From JAAZGD01 sp964489555 (GTDB lineage: Bacteria; Bacillota; Clostridia; Peptostreptococcales; Anaerovoracaceae): a DNA stretch of 64,000 nt. Each line of letters starts with the position of its first letter. Position 1 is the first letter of the stretch. The stretch is taken from NCBI GenBank assembly GCA_964489555.1, contig CAZAZF010000007.1:21718-85717 (forward strand). The letters are read 5' to 3'. Below, one piece after another: positions 35,407 through 45,634 of this stretch. The notes under the pieces were generated by a model, which was not told the origin of the DNA, searched no databases, and saw only the letters and a program-made list of their open reading frames with translations. The translations under genes and the position numbers were made by a program.

Positions 35407-36288
35407 TTAAAAATATTTATTCCGTTCCTTTTCCAATAACTCTTCCAACTGCTGGCGATAGGATTGATAACGGCTTACAGGTAAAATCCCGTCCTCTACC
35501 GCATTCCGAATGCCACATCCGGGCTCATCCAGATGCTGGCAGTTGTGAAAGCGACACTGTCCCGCCATCCGAACCATCTCCGGATAACAAGAACCCAATT
35601 CTTTTGAACTTTCTCCTACGGAATCGAAAGATGTGAATCCGGGCGTATCAAAAAGAAAGGTATTCTTTTGAATTTCAAAAATCTCCACATGCCGAGTAGT
35701 ATGTTTTCCCCGCTGTGTTTTTGCGCTGATTACCCCAACAGGAGCATCGGCATCCGGTAATAGATCATTTAATAAAGTGGATTTTCCCACACCACTAGGG
35801 CCCACCAACGCGGCAGAGTGGCCTGTCAAATGTTTCTTGACTTCTTCTAATCCTTCTCCTGAAAGACCATTGACCAAAAGGCAAGGGTAGGTTTCTTCGT
35901 AAATTTTTTCAAGTCTTCCGATGTCTTCCGGAGTGGCCAAATCCACTTTGTTCATCAGAATCACGGAACGGGCATCCCCTTGTTCTGCCATCACCAGCAA
36001 GCGGTCCAAAATCAACAGATTATACCGGGGTTTGTGGAAAGCCATCACGATTAACAGCATGTCCACATTGGAAATAGGGGGTCGAACAAACCAATTGACT
36101 CTTGGCTTAATCTTTTCCACCACGCCGTTGCCATCTTCAAGAAGACTCCACTCCACTTGATCTCCCACCATGGGGGTAATTCCTTGTTTCTTAAATACGC
36201 CTCTGGCTCTGCAAGGGATTTCATGGGCCTCTCCTCTCGGCTTTACAAAATAGAATCCACCCACACCCCGAACAATTTTTCCTTCCAT
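35407..36288 (-). CDS. rsgA: Small ribosomal subunit biogenesis GTPase RsgA
   Basis: Circularly permuted GTPase acting in late 30S maturation. The 293 residues show the OB-fold N-terminus, G4 NKVD (about 115), G1 GPSGVGKSTLLN (about 168), G3 DTPGF (about 218) and the C-terminal zinc site CRFHNCQHLDEPGC (about 250). It starts on the base after the prkC stop. Confidence 0.97.
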   Translation of the reverse strand: MEGKIVRGVGGFYFVKPRGEAHEIPCRARGVFKKQGITPMVGDQVEWSLLEDGNGVVEKIKPRVNWFVRPPISNVDMLLIVMAFHKPRYNLLILDRLLVMAEQGDARSVILMNKVDLATPEDIGRLEKIYEETYPCLLVNGLSGEGLEEVKKHLTGHSAALVGPSGVGKSTLLNDLLPDADAPVGVISAKTQRGKHTTRHVEIFEIQKNTFLFDTPGFTSFDSVGESSKELGSCYPEMVRMAGQCRFHNCQHLDEPGCGIRNAVEDGILPVSRYQSYRQQLEELLEKERNKYF

Positions 36289-38244
36289 TTAATACAATTC
36301 TCCCGTCCGGAAGTTCACTTGATAGCGGGCCACTTCCGTGGTATCGAAAATAACCGCTACCGTACCTTCGCCCACCCCAGACAAGGTCACCGTGCCGCCT
36401 CCATCTCCCTTGGACCGTTGAGCATTGGATAAAATGTTATGGGTGCCACCCTCATCCGACACCACCACCGTCAGATAAAAGACTTCATTGGAAGCCTGAT
36501 TGAAATCGATATACAAAGGGATAGAGTAAGAAGCATCGGGATCCTTGGGAACACCACTAACTCGAACATGGATTGATGTTCCTCCCTGCACTACCGTGTC
36601 GGCCCCTTGGCTTTGCCAAAAAATCAAACCCTCTCCCACGGTGTCATTCTTCTCAATGGTTACGGTTCCCAAAGCAAGATTAACGGCCTTTAATGCTTCC
36701 GTAGCCGCCGATTCTGTCATCCCCACTAAAAGGGGAACAATGGCTTGGGTTTCCGATACCCCTAAACTTACCACAAAGTTTACAAAGCTTCCCGGAGCCG
36801 CCTCTTCTCCACCTGCCGGGCTTTGGCGTAACACCAACCCTTCTGGCTGGTTGGCGTTCTCATAACTGACAGACCCCACCTTGTATCCATATTTCTCCAG
36901 GAAAAACACAGCATCTTGATATGTTTTGCTGACAATGCTGGGAACCGTTCCTTCCCTGGATCCACGGGATAAATTCACAGTGACCGTAGCCCCTACTTTC
37001 ACTTTTGTGGTTGGAGCCGGAGTTTGGGATACCACCATACCTTCTTCATACTCGTCGCTATAAACGATGTCTCCCGTTTCCATTTTTAAGCCGGATTCTT
37101 CCGCCATAGTCTCAGCTTCTTCCAATAGCATCCCGGAGAAGTCCGGCATTTCCAGTTCTTTGTTTCCGCCCCCTCCATTGGAAATCAATTGATAAATTCC
37201 AAAGCTTAAAGGTAATGCAATCACCAGAGCCAACAGGATAGCCACTGTTTTTGACTGGTTCCATTTCCTCTTCTTGCCGCTTCCGGCCTTTTCCGTTTTG
37301 GAAGAATTCTTCTTACCAGCCTGATCTCGTTGCTGGTTCATGAAATCATCTTCTCCTCCCCCCTCCAAAGAGCCTTCTCCCTCTTCTCTTGTTCCGGTGT
37401 AAATCAACTTCCCTAAAATACTGTGGATATGTTCCACATTTTCTAAGGCCTCCAGCATTTCATCCGCTGTAGAAAATCGTTCGGTTTGATATTTCTTGGT
37501 GGCCTTCATCACCACCTGCTCCAACTGAGGAGGAATGTTGGATACCAACTGACTGGGAGGTGTGATTTCTTCATTAATATGCATCAACGCCACATTCACC
37601 GGGTTTTCTCCATCAAAGGGAACCCGGCCGGTCAACAATTCATAAAGCACAATCCCAAGGGAATAAATATCGGATTTTTCATCCACATATCCACCCCGGG
37701 CTTGCTCCGGAGAAAAATAATGAACGGATCCCATAACCGTTCCGGTTGCCCCCACAAGAGTAGATGCATTCACCGCTTTGGCAATACCGAAATCCGCCAG
37801 CTTGGGAACACCATCGGTTGTAATTAAGATGTTTTGAGGCTTTACATCTCTATGTATAATGTGATTTTTATGAGCCAAACTAAGGGCGGAAGCCATGTGC
37901 TTGATAATTTCCACCGCTTGCCGCCATTCCATGGGCCCCTTTTCTTTAATTAAATCGCTGAGCACTTGCCCTTCCACCAATTCCATTACGATATAATGGA
38001 TATTGCCTTCTTTTCCAACATCAAAGATGTTCACAATGTTAGGATGCGAAAGACTGGCGGCGGCCTGAGACTCTCTCTTGAAATTATCGATAAATTTCAG
38101 ATCCTTGATAAATTCCGGTTTCAAAATTTTAATCGCTACATGTCGATTCAAAAGACGGCATCGTGCTTTATACACAACCGCCATTCCCCCGTCTCCGATT
38201 CGTTCCAACAATTCATATCTACCGGCAAGAATTCTGCTACTCAT
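36289..38244 (-). CDS. prkC: PASTA-domain serine/threonine protein kinase
   Basis: A 651-residue membrane kinase that senses muropeptides or lipid II in related Firmicutes. Kinase domain about 10-275: GDGGMAVVY loop, VAIKILK, catalytic HRDVKPQNIL and DFGIAK. Acidic/lysine-rich juxtamembrane part, one membrane helix (about 337-357), then three PASTA repeats (about 375-440, 442-508, 510-575), and a final beta-rich domain of about 75 residues with no PASTA features. Paired with prpC upstream and rsgA downstream, the standard arrangement. Confidence 0.97.
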   Translation of the reverse strand: MSSRILAGRYELLERIGDGGMAVVYKARCRLLNRHVAIKILKPEFIKDLKFIDNFKRESQAAASLSHPNIVNIFDVGKEGNIHYIVMELVEGQVLSDLIKEKGPMEWRQAVEIIKHMASALSLAHKNHIIHRDVKPQNILITTDGVPKLADFGIAKAVNASTLVGATGTVMGSVHYFSPEQARGGYVDEKSDIYSLGIVLYELLTGRVPFDGENPVNVALMHINEEITPPSQLVSNIPPQLEQVVMKATKKYQTERFSTADEMLEALENVEHIHSILGKLIYTGTREEGEGSLEGGGEDDFMNQQRDQAGKKNSSKTEKAGSGKKRKWNQSKTVAILLALVIALPLSFGIYQLISNGGGGNKELEMPDFSGMLLEEAETMAEESGLKMETGDIVYSDEYEEGMVVSQTPAPTTKVKVGATVTVNLSRGSREGTVPSIVSKTYQDAVFFLEKYGYKVGSVSYENANQPEGLVLRQSPAGGEEAAPGSFVNFVVSLGVSETQAIVPLLVGMTESAATEALKAVNLALGTVTIEKNDTVGEGLIFWQSQGADTVVQGGTSIHVRVSGVPKDPDASYSIPLYIDFNQASNEVFYLTVVVSDEGGTHNILSNAQRSKGDGGGTVTLSGVGEGTVAVIFDTTEVARYQVNFRTGELY

Positions 38245-38259
38245 GAAATACGATCCCCC

Positions 38260-38988
38260 TTACACTTTAATACAAATTACGGTGATGTTATCATGGCCTC
38301 CGCGTTGATTTGCCTTTTTCACCAAATCCTGGCAAATCTGAGTCATAGACTCTCCAGAAGACAAAATGGAAATCATCGCTTCTTCTTCCACTTCACCGTA
38401 AAGACCATCGGTGCACAGGAGAATCACATCTCCCGTTTCAATATTGGCTTGATAAAAATCCGGTTCGCACACTACATCCCCGCCCAACGCCTTGGTAATC
38501 ATGTTCTTCTTTGCGTGGGTCTGAGCGTCCTCCTCTGTAATGACTCCAGTACGAACCAGATCATTCACATAGCTATGATCTTCCGTAACTTGACGCAACT
38601 TACCCTTGCGGAAAATATAGGCACGGCTATCCCCGATATTCGCAAAGTACCCCCGTTTGCCATTTACATGGCCCACAACAACGGTGGTGGCCATTCCTTG
38701 ATTTTCAATATATTTTTCTGCCAATTGAAAAATTCTTCCATTAATTTCCTGCAGGCAAGGAAGAAAATAGGCCTTAGCCGTAGCTACATCGGTAATTCCC
38801 AAGGGAGGATTGTTGCGGACATATTCCGCAATCATAGATACCGTCGTCCTGGAAGCAATCTCCCCTGAAGCTCCGCCTCCAACACCGTCTGCAATAATGA
38901 AAACTCCTTCCTTTGGCATTACAAAACAAGCGTCTTCATTATTTCCTCGTCGTAGCCCTTTATCGCTTTTAAATCCAACTTGCATCAT
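38260..38988 (-). CDS. prpC: PP2C-type protein phosphatase
   Basis: Metal-dependent Ser/Thr phosphatase that reverses PrkC phosphorylation. 242 residues; PP2C motifs RRGNNEDACFV (about 14), IADGVGGGASGE (about 33), NIGDSRAY (about 113), LLCTDGLY (about 185) and GGHDNITVI (about 228) are all present. The start at 38988 has AAAGGA six bases upstream; a second ATG follows directly. The longer frame would overlap rsmB. Confidence 0.96.
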   Translation of the reverse strand: MMQVGFKSDKGLRRGNNEDACFVMPKEGVFIIADGVGGGASGEIASRTTVSMIAEYVRNNPPLGITDVATAKAYFLPCLQEINGRIFQLAEKYIENQGMATTVVVGHVNGKRGYFANIGDSRAYIFRKGKLRQVTEDHSYVNDLVRTGVITEEDAQTHAKKNMITKALGGDVVCEPDFYQANIETGDVILLCTDGLYGEVEEEAMISILSSGESMTQICQDLVKKANQRGGHDNITVICIKV

Positions 38989-39001
38989 ACCGAGTCCTTT
39001 T

Positions 39002-40309
39002 CTAATAATCAAGATTTCCAACAATTCCGGTGCTTCGAACCATTTTGCAAATGTAGAACCCGTCGGTTTCATCAATATGAGGATACAATTGCACCGTCTC
39101 CTCTTTCATGAAATCTTTATTTTTCCGAAGAAAGTCATCCACTACCTTCTGGTTTTCATCTTGATTGATAGTACAAGTACAATAAAGCAAAGTGCCACCC
39201 ATCTTCACATATCGGGACGAGGCCGATAGAATTTCCAACTGTTTCCGGGGCAAACCGCTCATCTCCGAAGACCATTTTTTGTACTTTATCTCCGGTTTCC
39301 GGCGAACCACACCCAGTCCGGTACAAGGCACGTCCACAATCACCTTGTCGGCTTTCCCAATAAGAGTGGTGTCGATTTTTGTGGCATCCCATGTTCTGGT
39401 TTTTACATTTTTTAGTCCCAACCTTCGAGCCTCTCCATCGATAATTCCCACTTTTCTAGTGTACACATCCGACGCCAGAACCGTTCCCGTATTATTCATG
39501 CGTTCGGCAATGGCCATGGCTTTTCCACCGGGAGCCGCGCAAACATCCATAACAAAATCATCATGCTTCGGGTCTAACATAATAGCAGCCAGTTGGGAAC
39601 TTTCATCCTGAATGGAGAACATCCCCATTTTATAGGTTTGGCTGTCCAGCAATTGAGACCCTTTAATATACAATGCGTTGGGCGACAACTTGCCATCCCA
39701 CACGTCAAACCCCTTGTTTCTTAACAGCTCCACCAAATCTTGTTTCATCACCTTCATCCAATTAAGCCGAATAGCCGTATTGGGAGTTTCATTGCCCGCC
39801 TGAAGGAGCTGCTCCACAAAATCAATTTCATACTCTCTCATCCACAACTCTATAATCCAAGGTTCATAAGAATACTTCACCGAAAGATACCGCACTTCGT
39901 CTTCCGTCCGGTCCGGTAGGATGATGGTATATTGATTTCGAATGTAGGTTCGGAGAACTCCATTAATGAAGGCATCGCGGCCCTTGCAAAATCGTTTTGC
40001 CAGCTTTACGCTCTCATTGACCGCCGCGTATTCTGGAACCGAATCCATGTATCCCAGTTGATAAATACCCATTCTTAACACATTCAGGTCTTGCGGCTTC
40101 AACCGTTCCGCCCCGGAAGGCACAAACTGGTCAATAATGTAGTCCAAAAGAATTTTGTTTTCCAAAACTCCATAGGTTAACTCTCGAACAAAGGCAGGGT
40201 TGTCCGGTCGATTTCTCCGGATTTGATGATTTAATGCGATGTTGGAATATGACTTTTTCAATTCCACATCCATTAAGGTTAAGAAAGCCGTTTTACGATT
40301 GGTTCCCAT
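39002..40309 (-). CDS. rsmB: 16S rRNA m5C967 methyltransferase RsmB
   Basis: Cytosine-5 methyltransferase of 435 residues. The N-terminal NusB-like RNA-binding domain spans about 1-130, then the SAM-dependent domain: CAAPGGKAMAIAERM (about 248), the catalytic cysteine in VDVPCTGLGVVRRKPEI (about 314) and the second cysteine in LLYCTCTINQDEN (about 370). GGAGG lies upstream of the ATG. Confidence 0.97.
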   Translation of the reverse strand: MGTNRKTAFLTLMDVELKKSYSNIALNHQIRRNRPDNPAFVRELTYGVLENKILLDYIIDQFVPSGAERLKPQDLNVLRMGIYQLGYMDSVPEYAAVNESVKLAKRFCKGRDAFINGVLRTYIRNQYTIILPDRTEDEVRYLSVKYSYEPWIIELWMREYEIDFVEQLLQAGNETPNTAIRLNWMKVMKQDLVELLRNKGFDVWDGKLSPNALYIKGSQLLDSQTYKMGMFSIQDESSQLAAIMLDPKHDDFVMDVCAAPGGKAMAIAERMNNTGTVLASDVYTRKVGIIDGEARRLGLKNVKTRTWDATKIDTTLIGKADKVIVDVPCTGLGVVRRKPEIKYKKWSSEMSGLPRKQLEILSASSRYVKMGGTLLYCTCTINQDENQKVVDDFLRKNKDFMKEETVQLYPHIDETDGFYICKMVRSTGIVGNLDY

Positions 40310-40311
40310 GG

Positions 40312-41013
40312 CTAATTCCTCCCTCGGATTGCTAAAATTCGCAACAAGTTGGCAATGGCCATGGCCAAAGCGGCCAGATAGGTCAAAGCTGCTGCGCTCA
40401 ACACTTTTTTAGCTCCGGACTGTTCTTCCGGATAAATAATATCTAAAGCCACCAGCTGATTCAAGGCCCGCTTGGAGGCGTTCAGTTCAACCGGCATAGT
40501 AACCAAATGAAAGACCACCACTGCGAAAAAGAAAAGAATTCCCAAATTAAACAGCAAATTCCCCGTTGTATAATTTCCGGCAGAAGTCAACACCAATCCG
40601 ATAATTAACAAGGGCCATGCCACATTGGACACAATCCCCACTACCGGCGCGATGGCATTTCGAATCTTTAAAGGCCCATAGGACTTTTCGTCCTGAAGAG
40701 CATGGCCCGCTTCATGGGCTGCAATAGCCACTGATGCAATGGAGGATTGACTGCTTACATCCGGAGACAGCCGAAGGATATTTTTTCTGGGGTCATAATG
40801 GTCAGAAAGTTTACCGCTGGTGATTTCTACCGGAACGTGCTCACACCCGTTGGCATCCAGAATGATACGAGCCGCCTGAGCCCCTGTGATTCCCTTTCGG
40901 TTCCGCACCTTGAGATAGGTACTGTAAGCCCGGGAAACCTTTGCCTGGGCATAAAAAGTAAAAAGAACCGCCGGAATGAGCAATATGATGGTTGGGTCGT
41001 AATACATAAACAT
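40312..41013 (-). CDS. Membrane zinc metallopeptidase (YugP type)
   Basis: A 233-residue integral membrane protein with the zinc site AIAAHEAGHALQDE (about residue 95) and helices at the N-terminus, near 120-160 and at the C-terminus. It belongs to the Zn_peptidase_2/YugP family, whose substrates are unknown. In Clostridia it is often in this block between fmt and rsmB, as here. Confidence 0.92.
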   Translation of the reverse strand: MFMYYDPTIILLIPAVLFTFYAQAKVSRAYSTYLKVRNRKGITGAQAARIILDANGCEHVPVEITSGKLSDHYDPRKNILRLSPDVSSQSSIASVAIAAHEAGHALQDEKSYGPLKIRNAIAPVVGIVSNVAWPLLIIGLVLTSAGNYTTGNLLFNLGILFFFAVVVFHLVTMPVELNASKRALNQLVALDIIYPEEQSGAKKVLSAAALTYLAALAMAIANLLRILAIRGRN

Positions 41014-41066
41014 TTTTTCTCTCCTCTACTCCAATGGTCTGTTTTCTACTAGCCTAACAATTCATT

Positions 41067-41996
41067 TTACACTAAAACAACGCCTTTTTCAATGGAGTTG
41101 CCCTTTAGGAACTCCTTTACTACCATTCGTTTCTTCCCCGGCAACTGAATTGTAGTAGCCAGCAAATATCCTCCGCCACAAGCAATTTTTAAGCCTTCCC
41201 CGGAAACTTCCACGATGGTACCAGGCGCTTCCTCTACTGAACCCTCCAGAGGCATGGATTCCCAAATCTTTAAAAGCTGCCCCTTGTAATTGCAGTAGGC
41301 CCCCGGCCATGAGTCCATAGCTCGAATCAAGCGTTCAATTTCCAAAGGACTTTGTTGGAAGGGAATTCTACCCATCTCTTTATGAATCATAGGCGCATAA
41401 GTAGCCAAATCATGATCCTGTTTGGCATAAATAGCGGTTCCATCCTCTATGGACGGAAGAACTTCCACCAAAAGGTCTGCCCCTTTTGTCATCAATTCAT
41501 CATGCAATTGATCTGCCGTATACCCTCCAATCAAGGTTTTTACCGTAGCAATCATATCTCCCGAATCCAACCCCTGATCCATCTGCATGATGGTCACTCC
41601 ACTGTACTCATCCCCGGACAGAATGGCTTGTTGGATGGGTGCGGCCCCTCGATGGCGGGGCAAAATAGAAGCATGAACATTCACACATCCGTATCGAGGT
41701 AGCTCTAGAATTTCTTTGGGTAAGATTTTCCCATATGCCGCTACCACAATCAAGTCGGGATCGCTTTCCCTGAGTTTGGAAAGAAAACGCTGATTGTTCC
41801 TCAGGAACTCCGGTTGGGTCACGGACAGTCCCAATTCCACCGCTTTTTCTTTCACCGGGGTGAATTGAATCTTTTTTCCTCGGTCCTTTGCTTTATCCGG
41901 TTGGGTCACCACAAGAGAAACTTGATGTCCTGCTTTCACCAAAGCATCCAGCGTAGGTACAGAAAATTCCGGCGTTCCCATAAATACAATGTTCAT
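41067..41996 (-). CDS. fmt: Methionyl-tRNA formyltransferase
   Basis: Formylates initiator Met-tRNA with 10-formyl-THF. 309 residues; the N-H-D catalytic set is in VNVHASILPRHRGAAPIQQA (about 105-124) and DSGDMI (about 145). The C-terminal OB-like domain starts near 205. It starts 14 bases after the def stop. Confidence 0.97.
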   Translation of the reverse strand: MNIVFMGTPEFSVPTLDALVKAGHQVSLVVTQPDKAKDRGKKIQFTPVKEKAVELGLSVTQPEFLRNNQRFLSKLRESDPDLIVVAAYGKILPKEILELPRYGCVNVHASILPRHRGAAPIQQAILSGDEYSGVTIMQMDQGLDSGDMIATVKTLIGGYTADQLHDELMTKGADLLVEVLPSIEDGTAIYAKQDHDLATYAPMIHKEMGRIPFQQSPLEIERLIRAMDSWPGAYCNYKGQLLKIWESMPLEGSVEEAPGTIVEVSGEGLKIACGGGYLLATTIQLPGKKRMVVKEFLKGNSIEKGVVLV

Positions 41997-42010
41997 GACA
42001 AGTCTCCCTT

Positions 42011-42550
42011 CTATGCTTCTTCCCCTTCTGCTTCCTCAGAATGAATCTCCTTTACATCCGTAGCCTTATCCGTAAACAACACGCCCTCTAAATGGTCCAT
42101 CTCATGAGAAATGGCCACCGCCAAAAACCCTTCGGCCTCGATTTCCACCTCTTGATTTTCATAATTAATCGCTCTGATTTTGATGCGCTGCGGCCGCTCC
42201 ACTGCGCCAACATACCCCGGCACACTCAAACACCCCTCTGATCCGGATTGTACCCCGTCCGCTTCCAGTATTTGAGGGTTGGCTAAGGTCAAGAGCATCA
42301 TAGGTGGATCTTCCGCTTCTTCCAGCGCCGATTCGTCTTCTTCGTTAGCCGTCGGCTCCGGTACTTCCACCACAAAAAGGCGCTTTAGTAAACCTACCTG
42401 CGGGCCAGCCAAACCACAACCGTCTGCCTCTCTCATGGTTTCCACCATATCATCAAAAATACTGCGGATTCGGTGGTCCACCGTTTCCACCTCCCGCGCT
42501 CTTTTTCGGAGGATCGGATCCCCTTCTGTTACAATCTTTCTTAACGCCAT
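42011..42550 (-). CDS. def: Peptide deformylase
   Basis: Removes the formyl group from nascent proteins. The 179 residues have motif I GLAGPQVG (about 46), motif II EGCLSVPG (about 107) with the metal cysteine, and motif III HEMDHLEG (about 150). An acidic insertion (about 72-88, NEEDESALEEAEDPP) and an acidic C-terminal tail are additions to the usual core. Confidence 0.97.
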   Translation of the reverse strand: MALRKIVTEGDPILRKRAREVETVDHRIRSIFDDMVETMREADGCGLAGPQVGLLKRLFVVEVPEPTANEEDESALEEAEDPPMMLLTLANPQILEADGVQSGSEGCLSVPGYVGAVERPQRIKIRAINYENQEVEIEAEGFLAVAISHEMDHLEGVLFTDKATDVKEIHSEEAEGEEA

Positions 42551-42564
42551 TTATCTTTGCTCCT

Positions 42565-44589
42565 TTAAATAAAACTATAGGGATTGATGTCGATAGAAAC
42601 GGTCACCTGATCTTTACTTCTCTTCCCTAAATTTTTTTTCATTTCTTCCACCATCTCAGAATAAAACCGCCTTCGTTCTTTGGGAGATTTTAACACCAGC
42701 TGATACCGATAAGCAGTCCCCACTCGTTGAATTACTGACGGTGCCGCAGGATAAAGGTTCCCCGCTTCTTTTGCTCCGTAAGCGGTTACCAGTGTTTTTC
42801 TGAGAAAAGTTTCCCCTTTTTCAGCATAACGGGCTGCCGTTTTCTCTTCCGTTGCAGTAAATAGCACCTGAATCAAGTCGCTAAAGGGGGGATATTCCAA
42901 AGCTTTCCTCAGTGCAAGCTCTTTTTCATAAAACCCCCGATAGTCCCCTGTCACCGCATATTTAATCGCATAATGCTCCGGTGTATAGGACTGAATGACA
43001 ACTTGGCCTCTTTCTTTGCCACGGCCTGCCCTCCCTGCCGCCTGCGTAATCAGTTGAAATGTTCTTTCCGCCGACCGAAAATCCGGGATGTTAAGAGACA
43101 CATCGGCAGAAACAATCCCCACCAAACCCACGCCTTCAAAATCCAACCCCTTGGCCACAAGCTGGGTGCCAATGAGAATTTGAGTCTCCCCGGATTGAAA
43201 CTCTCCAAGAATTTTTTCCATACTTCCCCTGGCCTTGATGGTATCCAAATCCAATCGTCTGATGGCAGCCCGGGGAAAACATTCACGAGCCATTTCTTCC
43301 ACCTTCTCCGTGCCAACCCCAAAGTATTTCAAGTACCTGCTTCCACAGTCCGGACAACTTTTTGGTACATTTTCCCGATGACCGCAATAGTGGCAAATTC
43401 CTTGGTTTTTTTGACGATGGTAGGTTAAGGATATTCCACAGGTGGGGCACCGCATAATATATCCGCACTCTCTGCAGGAAACGAAGTTGGAGTACCCCCT
43501 TCGATTAAGAAACAGAATGATTTGTTTGTTCTCCGCCAAGCATTTTTCAGCTTTCTCCTGGAGCAAACGGGAAAAAATACTACGATTACCCTCTTTCAGT
43601 TCCTGCCTCATGTCCACAATAGACATTTCCGGCAAGGGAACCTTGTTATATCGTTCCTTCAGTTCAAGCAAACGATAGATGCCTTGCTCCCCTCGATGCA
43701 TGGTTGTGATGGAAGGGGTAGCACTGCCCAACACCAGCACCCCTTTCTGAGCCATCACCCTCTTCAACGCCACCTCTCCCGTCTCATACTTGGGAGTCAT
43801 GTCGGATTTATAAGTCGTTTCATGTTCTTCGTCCAGTATCACCAGCCCTACCTTCTCCGTAGGAGCAAAAATCCCGGACCGGGCTCCAATCACAATTCGC
43901 GCTTGCCCAGTGCGAATTCTCATCCATTCCACATATCGCTGGCCCGGCGTCAGCCGGCTATGAAAAACCGCAATTTGATTCACACCAAACCGAGCAATAA
44001 ACCGGCCGATAATCTGTTTTGTCAAGGCAATTTCGGGAACCAGAAATATGGCTTGTTTCTCTTGATCCAAACAACACTGAATCAGTTGCATATATACTTC
44101 GGTTTTCCCACTGCCGGTCACACCGTGTAAGAGAAAAGATGCTTGTTCCCCTCGTTGTATAACGGGAATCATTTTCCCTAAAACCGCTTCCTGTTCCTCC
44201 GTAAGAAAGTCCACCGCTTCTCCCTCTGCCCATTCTTCTTCATACGGCAAGGTGACAGAAGGAAGACGACCCGGTTTGTTGGGTGGAAGAATCAGGCGTA
44301 GCGCATCATTTTTGCGACACAAATACCGCCTGGCCATCCAAAGACAGGTATCCAGTAATTCCGATGGCAAAGTAACACCTTCCCACCCGGCTATGGATTT
44401 CATGTTAGAAATATTCTGTTCCAGTTCTTTATATACCCGAAATACCACCGCAGAAACGGTTCGATTACCACGGGCGAAGGGAACAGTCACCAAGGATCCC
44501 ACCGTGATAGCGGGATCCTCAAATTCGTAAGTGTAGTATTGGTCGGTGGGATCTCCGGGCTGGTCAATGATTACATCTGCATAGGGCAT
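42565..44589 (-). CDS. priA: Primosomal replication helicase PriA
   Basis: 3'-5' DNA helicase that restarts stalled forks. 674 residues, somewhat short of the typical 730-800 because the linker between the N-terminal 3'-DNA-binding domain and the helicase core is reduced. Walker A HGVTGSGKTEVY (about 155), DEEH box, a zinc region with four CxxC-type pairs (CRECGYIMRCPTCG, CHYCG, CPDCG; about 376-420) and motifs V-VI (QAAGRAGRG near 525). First gene of the priA-rpe block, GGAGG upstream. Confidence 0.96.
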   Translation of the reverse strand: MPYADVIIDQPGDPTDQYYTYEFEDPAITVGSLVTVPFARGNRTVSAVVFRVYKELEQNISNMKSIAGWEGVTLPSELLDTCLWMARRYLCRKNDALRLILPPNKPGRLPSVTLPYEEEWAEGEAVDFLTEEQEAVLGKMIPVIQRGEQASFLLHGVTGSGKTEVYMQLIQCCLDQEKQAIFLVPEIALTKQIIGRFIARFGVNQIAVFHSRLTPGQRYVEWMRIRTGQARIVIGARSGIFAPTEKVGLVILDEEHETTYKSDMTPKYETGEVALKRVMAQKGVLVLGSATPSITTMHRGEQGIYRLLELKERYNKVPLPEMSIVDMRQELKEGNRSIFSRLLQEKAEKCLAENKQIILFLNRRGYSNFVSCRECGYIMRCPTCGISLTYHRQKNQGICHYCGHRENVPKSCPDCGSRYLKYFGVGTEKVEEMARECFPRAAIRRLDLDTIKARGSMEKILGEFQSGETQILIGTQLVAKGLDFEGVGLVGIVSADVSLNIPDFRSAERTFQLITQAAGRAGRGKERGQVVIQSYTPEHYAIKYAVTGDYRGFYEKELALRKALEYPPFSDLIQVLFTATEEKTAARYAEKGETFLRKTLVTAYGAKEAGNLYPAAPSVIQRVGTAYRYQLVLKSPKERRRFYSEMVEEMKKNLGKRSKDQVTVSIDINPYSFI

Positions 44590-44623
44590 TTTCTTCCTCC
44601 CGTGGAATCCTCACAACGTGAAA

Positions 44624-45634
44624 TTAAAGCAAGAAGATATTGTTGGCTTTGCATTCCTCTACCATGGATTCCGGCCATACTGAAACCTGAACCTCCCCAA
44701 TATGGGCTTTTCTAAGGAAGTACATACAGAGTCGGCTCTGCCCAATACCTCCTCCCACAGAATAAGGAAGCTTTTTCTCTAAGATGGCTCGGTGGAAATC
44801 CATACTCTTCCGATCCTCCGCACCGGCAATCTCCAGTTGCCGATCCATAGCTTCTTCATCCACCCTGATTCCCATAGAAGAGATTTCAAAGGCGATTTCA
44901 AGAACTTCGTTCCACAGAAGAATATCTCCATTCAACATCCAGTCATCATAATCCGGAGCTCTCCCATCATGGGGGGTTCCTGATTTCAAAGCACCGCCAA
45001 TGTTTTTTACAAACACGGCGCGATACTCCTTACAAATCTCATTTTCTCTTTGCTTTGGAGTTAAATCCGGATAACGATCCTCCAATTCCTGACTGGTGAT
45101 AAAATAAATCTCATTGGGAAGTTCCGTCTGGATGTTCCGATAAAGGCGATTTACATAATCTCCAAGATTTTTCAGAGCATTGTAGATAATGGTTACCGTG
45201 CTCTCCAGATATTCTTGAGTTCGTTCTTCCTTAAGCACTACCTTTTCCCAATCCCATTGGTCAACATAAATAGAATGGAGATTATCCAAATCCTCGTCTC
45301 TTCGAATGGCATTCATATCTGTGTAGATTCCATGGCCCGGGGGAATTCCATATTTCCCCAAAGCCATGCGCTTCCATTTGGCCAGGGACTGAACAATTTC
45401 CACATTCTTCTCCTGCATGTCCTTCAGACTGAAGGCCACTGTTCTTTCCGTCCCGTTTAAGTTATCATTGAGTCCGCTTTCCGGAATGACAAAAAGAGGG
45501 GCGGTTACGCGTCGCAAATTCAGTCCATAGGCTAGCTCTTGCTGAAAAAAGTCTTTGATTTTTTTGATGGCACGCTGTGTTTCCATAGGATCTATAGGAG
45601 ATCGATACTCCTCGGGTATCATTAATCTGTTCAT
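44624..45634 (-). CDS. asnA: Aspartate-ammonia ligase
   Basis: Ammonia-dependent asparagine synthetase with a class II tRNA-synthetase-like fold. The 336 residues contain the family blocks LFVIPESGLNDNLNGTERTVAF (cut here as motif near 45-60), YTDMNAIRRDE (about 112) and GGGIGQSRLCMYFLRK (about 290). The start MNRLMIPEEY overlaps the queH stop by four bases; AAAGGA lies upstream. Confidence 0.96.
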   Translation of the reverse strand: MNRLMIPEEYRSPIDPMETQRAIKKIKDFFQQELAYGLNLRRVTAPLFVIPESGLNDNLNGTERTVAFSLKDMQEKNVEIVQSLAKWKRMALGKYGIPPGHGIYTDMNAIRRDEDLDNLHSIYVDQWDWEKVVLKEERTQEYLESTVTIIYNALKNLGDYVNRLYRNIQTELPNEIYFITSQELEDRYPDLTPKQRENEICKEYRAVFVKNIGGALKSGTPHDGRAPDYDDWMLNGDILLWNEVLEIAFEISSMGIRVDEEAMDRQLEIAGAEDRKSMDFHRAILEKKLPYSVGGGIGQSRLCMYFLRKAHIGEVQVSVWPESMVEECKANNIFLL